A DNA stretch of 7,785 nucleotides, taken from assembly GCA_028699365.1 (NCBI GenBank), contig JAQVUQ010000120.1, positions 1 to 7,785 on the forward strand, read 5' to 3'. Both the position numbers and the translations under genes were made by a program. Shown piece after piece: positions 6,542 to 7,785 of this stretch. Source of the DNA: UBA5359 sp028699365 [NCBI: bacterium] (GTDB taxonomy: Bacteria; UBP13; UBA5359). The notes below the pieces were generated by a model that had not been told where the DNA came from, made no database searches, and was given only the letters and a program-made list of their open reading frames with translations. The number at the start of each line of letters is the position of its first letter. Within the stretch, counting starts at the first letter, position 1.

Positions 6542-7396
6542 ATGTCGGAAATAAAGATAATTTTAGCAGAGAAAGCCGGCTTCTGTTTCGGTGTCAGAAG
6601 AGCCATAAATACAGCATCCAAAGCCATCGGGCAGAGCCGTTCAGGCTCCGTATGTTCATTGGGTCCGCTGATCCACAACCCGCAGGTAATTCAACGTCTT
6701 GAGATGAAAGGCCTTCGGACTGTTTCCTCGCTGAACGAGATCGAGGGAGGTGCGCTCCTTATACCATCGCACGGAGTGGTACCGTCGGTTGTTGCGGAGG
6801 CAAAAGAGCGACAGTTGGAGATAATAGATGCCACCTGCCCCTTTGTCCTTAAGGCTCAGAGGATAGCTGCGGATATGGCCGGACAAGGCTATCGCATCGT
6901 AATACTGGGCGACAGGGGCCATCCTGAAGTGGAGGCGGTCCTGGGTTGTGCCGGCGATGAGGCCGTGACCGTAAAGAGCGCCGAGGATTGCCTGCAGCTT
7001 CCCTGCGACATGGCCTATGCCTTGCTGGCGCAGACAACGCAGCGCCTGTCCACCTTGCAGGAAATTGCGGCCGTTCTCATATCCAGGGTTCCTGAAACTC
7101 GCGTATTCAACACCATATGCGAGGCGACGGAGGTGCGCCAGCGCTATGCCGACATGCTGGCAACCGACTGCGATTTGATGATAGTAGTAGGTGGATTCAA
7201 CAGCGCCAACACCAATCGGCTGGTAGATATCTGTAAGGAAAAAACAAGAACTCTACACGTGGAGACTGCCGACGGCATAAATATTAAGGATATCGAAGGA
7301 GCGTCCAGCATTGGAGTGTCGGCAGGAGCATCAACCCCTGATTGGATAATCAACGATGTCATCAGGAAGATCGAACGACTGGCAGGTGAAGTCTGA
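6542..7396 (+). CDS. ispH: 4-hydroxy-3-methylbut-2-enyl diphosphate reductase IspH (LytB)
   Basis: Last enzyme of the MEP pathway, reducing HMBPP to IPP and DMAPP with an Fe-S cluster in the cytosol. The protein is complete, 284 residues from ATG 6542. The three cluster cysteines are visible: GFCFGV (Cys15), DATCPF (Cys99) and NTICEAT (Cys193). The substrate-site residues are also present: His45 (LIHNPQV), His77 (SHGV), His127 with the presumed proton-relay Glu129 (HPEVEA), QTTQ (164-167) and the NSANTNRL block (Ser221, Asn223). The ending SAGASTPDWII is typical. ATG 6533, nine bases upstream, is in frame, but neither start has a Shine-Dalgarno sequence; 6542 is preferred because the predicted transcript starts about there and many IspH proteins begin close to the xxIILAEKAGFCFGV block. 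The 3' end overlaps the next gene by one base, so the two are probably co-transcribed and coupled. Confidence 0.95.
   Translation: MSEIKIILAEKAGFCFGVRRAINTASKAIGQSRSGSVCSLGPLIHNPQVIQRLEMKGLRTVSSLNEIEGGALLIPSHGVVPSVVAEAKERQLEIIDATCPFVLKAQRIAADMAGQGYRIVILGDRGHPEVEAVLGCAGDEAVTVKSAEDCLQLPCDMAYALLAQTTQRLSTLQEIAAVLISRVPETRVFNTICEATEVRQRYADMLATDCDLMIVVGGFNSANTNRLVDICKEKTRTLHVETADGINIKDIEGASSIGVSAGASTPDWIINDVIRKIERLAGEV
7384..7389 (+). promoter_or_regulatory. Ribosome binding site of the DUF512 gene inside the ispH 3' end
   Basis: AGGTGA lies 6 bases before ATG 7396, within the last codons of ispH. It supports that ATG as the start; the later in-frame ATG at 7417 has no comparable site. Confidence 0.65.
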
Positions 7397-7785
7397 TGCC
7401 GGTACGGGTTATTGATATGGAGGAAGGCACCCGCCTTCGCTCTGTGAGCTACGGCGCGGCAAGCCTGCCTTCATCAGGAAGCTACGGCGCGGCAAGCCTG
7501 CCTTCATCAGGAAGCTACGATGCAGCAGGCACAATGGTGCAATTGTTGCAGCCGGGCGATGAAATTATTGCCATAGACGGTCAGGCTGTGGATGATATAA
7601 TCGATTTCAAATTCCTGTCTGCGGGGGATGATCTTGTTATAACCTGCAGGCGTGACGGAGAGCTATTGCAAACAGCACCCTTACCAGGCGATTACGTATC
7701 CGGCCTGACTGTTGACGATCCGTATTTCAGCGTCAAGACATGCGCCAACAGATGCCTGTTCTGTTTTGTGGAACAGTTGCCTCCC
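7396..7785 (+). CDS. PDZ / radical-SAM-like / DUF512 family protein, N-terminal part (3' end outside window)
   Basis: The frame is open from ATG 7396 to the window edge (130 codons). The ATG overlaps the ispH stop (TGATG) and has AGGTGA 6 bases upstream. A PDZ-like segment is recognisable at LQPGDEIIAIDGQAVDDIID (about residues 55-74), followed by VITCRRDGE. Then comes KTCANRCLFCFVEQLPP, with the CxxxCxxC arrangement of radical SAM proteins (Cys116, Cys120, Cys123). This is the signature of the conserved DUF512 family, a PDZ domain followed by a radical-SAM-like domain and C-terminal DUF512, usually about 430-470 residues. Its substrate is not known to me. Its neighbour in many Firmicutes and Chloroflexota is the GTPase gene der, which may follow beyond the window. 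Odd feature: residues 18-39 are a perfect tandem duplication (SYGAASLPSSG twice), followed by a diverged third start SYDAAG. Confidence 0.88.
   Translation, partial: MPVRVIDMEEGTRLRSVSYGAASLPSSGSYGAASLPSSGSYDAAGTMVQLLQPGDEIIAIDGQAVDDIIDFKFLSAGDDLVITCRRDGELLQTAPLPGDYVSGLTVDDPYFSVKTCANRCLFCFVEQLPP
7447..7512 (+). repeat. Perfect in-frame 33-nt tandem duplication in the DUF512 gene
   Basis: The 33-base unit at 7447-7479, beginning AGCTACGGCGCGGCA, is repeated exactly at 7480-7512. A partial, diverged third copy starts at 7513 (AGCTACGATGCAGCA, 12 of 15 bases identical). Each full unit encodes SYGAASLPSSG, so the frame is kept. Perfect identity points to recent slippage or unequal recombination, or to an assembly effect. 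Confidence 0.95.

Noticed and set aside
7447-7512. Direct repeats as a CRISPR array
   Set aside because: The units are back to back with no spacers and lie in frame inside a coding region.

Overview
The window reads as ordinary bacterial chromosome, densely coded on the + strand, with no sign of a prophage, transposase, CRISPR array or RNA gene. It holds four complete or nearly complete metabolic genes, one very large secreted protein, and a gene cut off by the right edge. The base composition is balanced. The genes are bacterial: citramalate synthase, IspH of the MEP isoprenoid route, and a PDZ/radical-SAM/DUF512 protein. LeuC and LeuD are the short, two-gene 'archaeal-type' isomerase also found in many Clostridia, Chloroflexota and related lineages. 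Together with the intergenic GGCAACC palindrome this suggests an uncultured, possibly anaerobic bacterium of the Chloroflexota/Firmicutes/Armatimonadota kind. The phylum is a guess from memory, not something the sequence proves.

Left part (1-3115): the C-terminal two thirds of leuC, then leuD, then cimA, all pointing right. CimA condenses pyruvate and acetyl-CoA to citramalate, and LeuCD-type isomerases convert citramalate to beta-methylmalate, so the three genes fit the threonine-independent isoleucine route, with LeuCD probably also serving leucine synthesis. No leuB (3-isopropylmalate dehydrogenase) lies between leuD and cimA. The junctions hold small repeats: a palindrome at the leuC stop, and a cluster of AGGCTGAAG repeats that begins inside leuD, includes its stop codon and runs almost to the cimA ribosome binding site.

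Middle part (3116-6504): a 10-bp hairpin lies in the short gap after cimA. It is followed by a gene for an exported protein of about 1084 residues: signal peptide, six PD40/TolB-like propeller repeats, an Ig-like segment, a glutamine-amidotransferase-like domain interrupted by glycine-rich inserts, and two carboxypeptidase-regulatory-like beta domains. This is the least conventional gene here. It ends in a strong intrinsic terminator built on a perfect 34-nt palindrome.

Right part (6503-7785): a plausible promoter follows the terminator directly and would start transcription almost at the second ATG of ispH, suggesting a leaderless message. ispH overlaps the next gene by one base (TGATG). That gene encodes the PDZ/radical-SAM/DUF512 protein and is truncated by the window edge. 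Its N-terminus carries a perfect in-frame 33-nt tandem duplication.

I found no convincing new multi-gene system. The points most worth checking are the large exported protein and its glycine-rich inserts, the repeat-expanded N-terminus of the DUF512 protein, the repeat cluster invading leuD, and the leaderless ispH arrangement.
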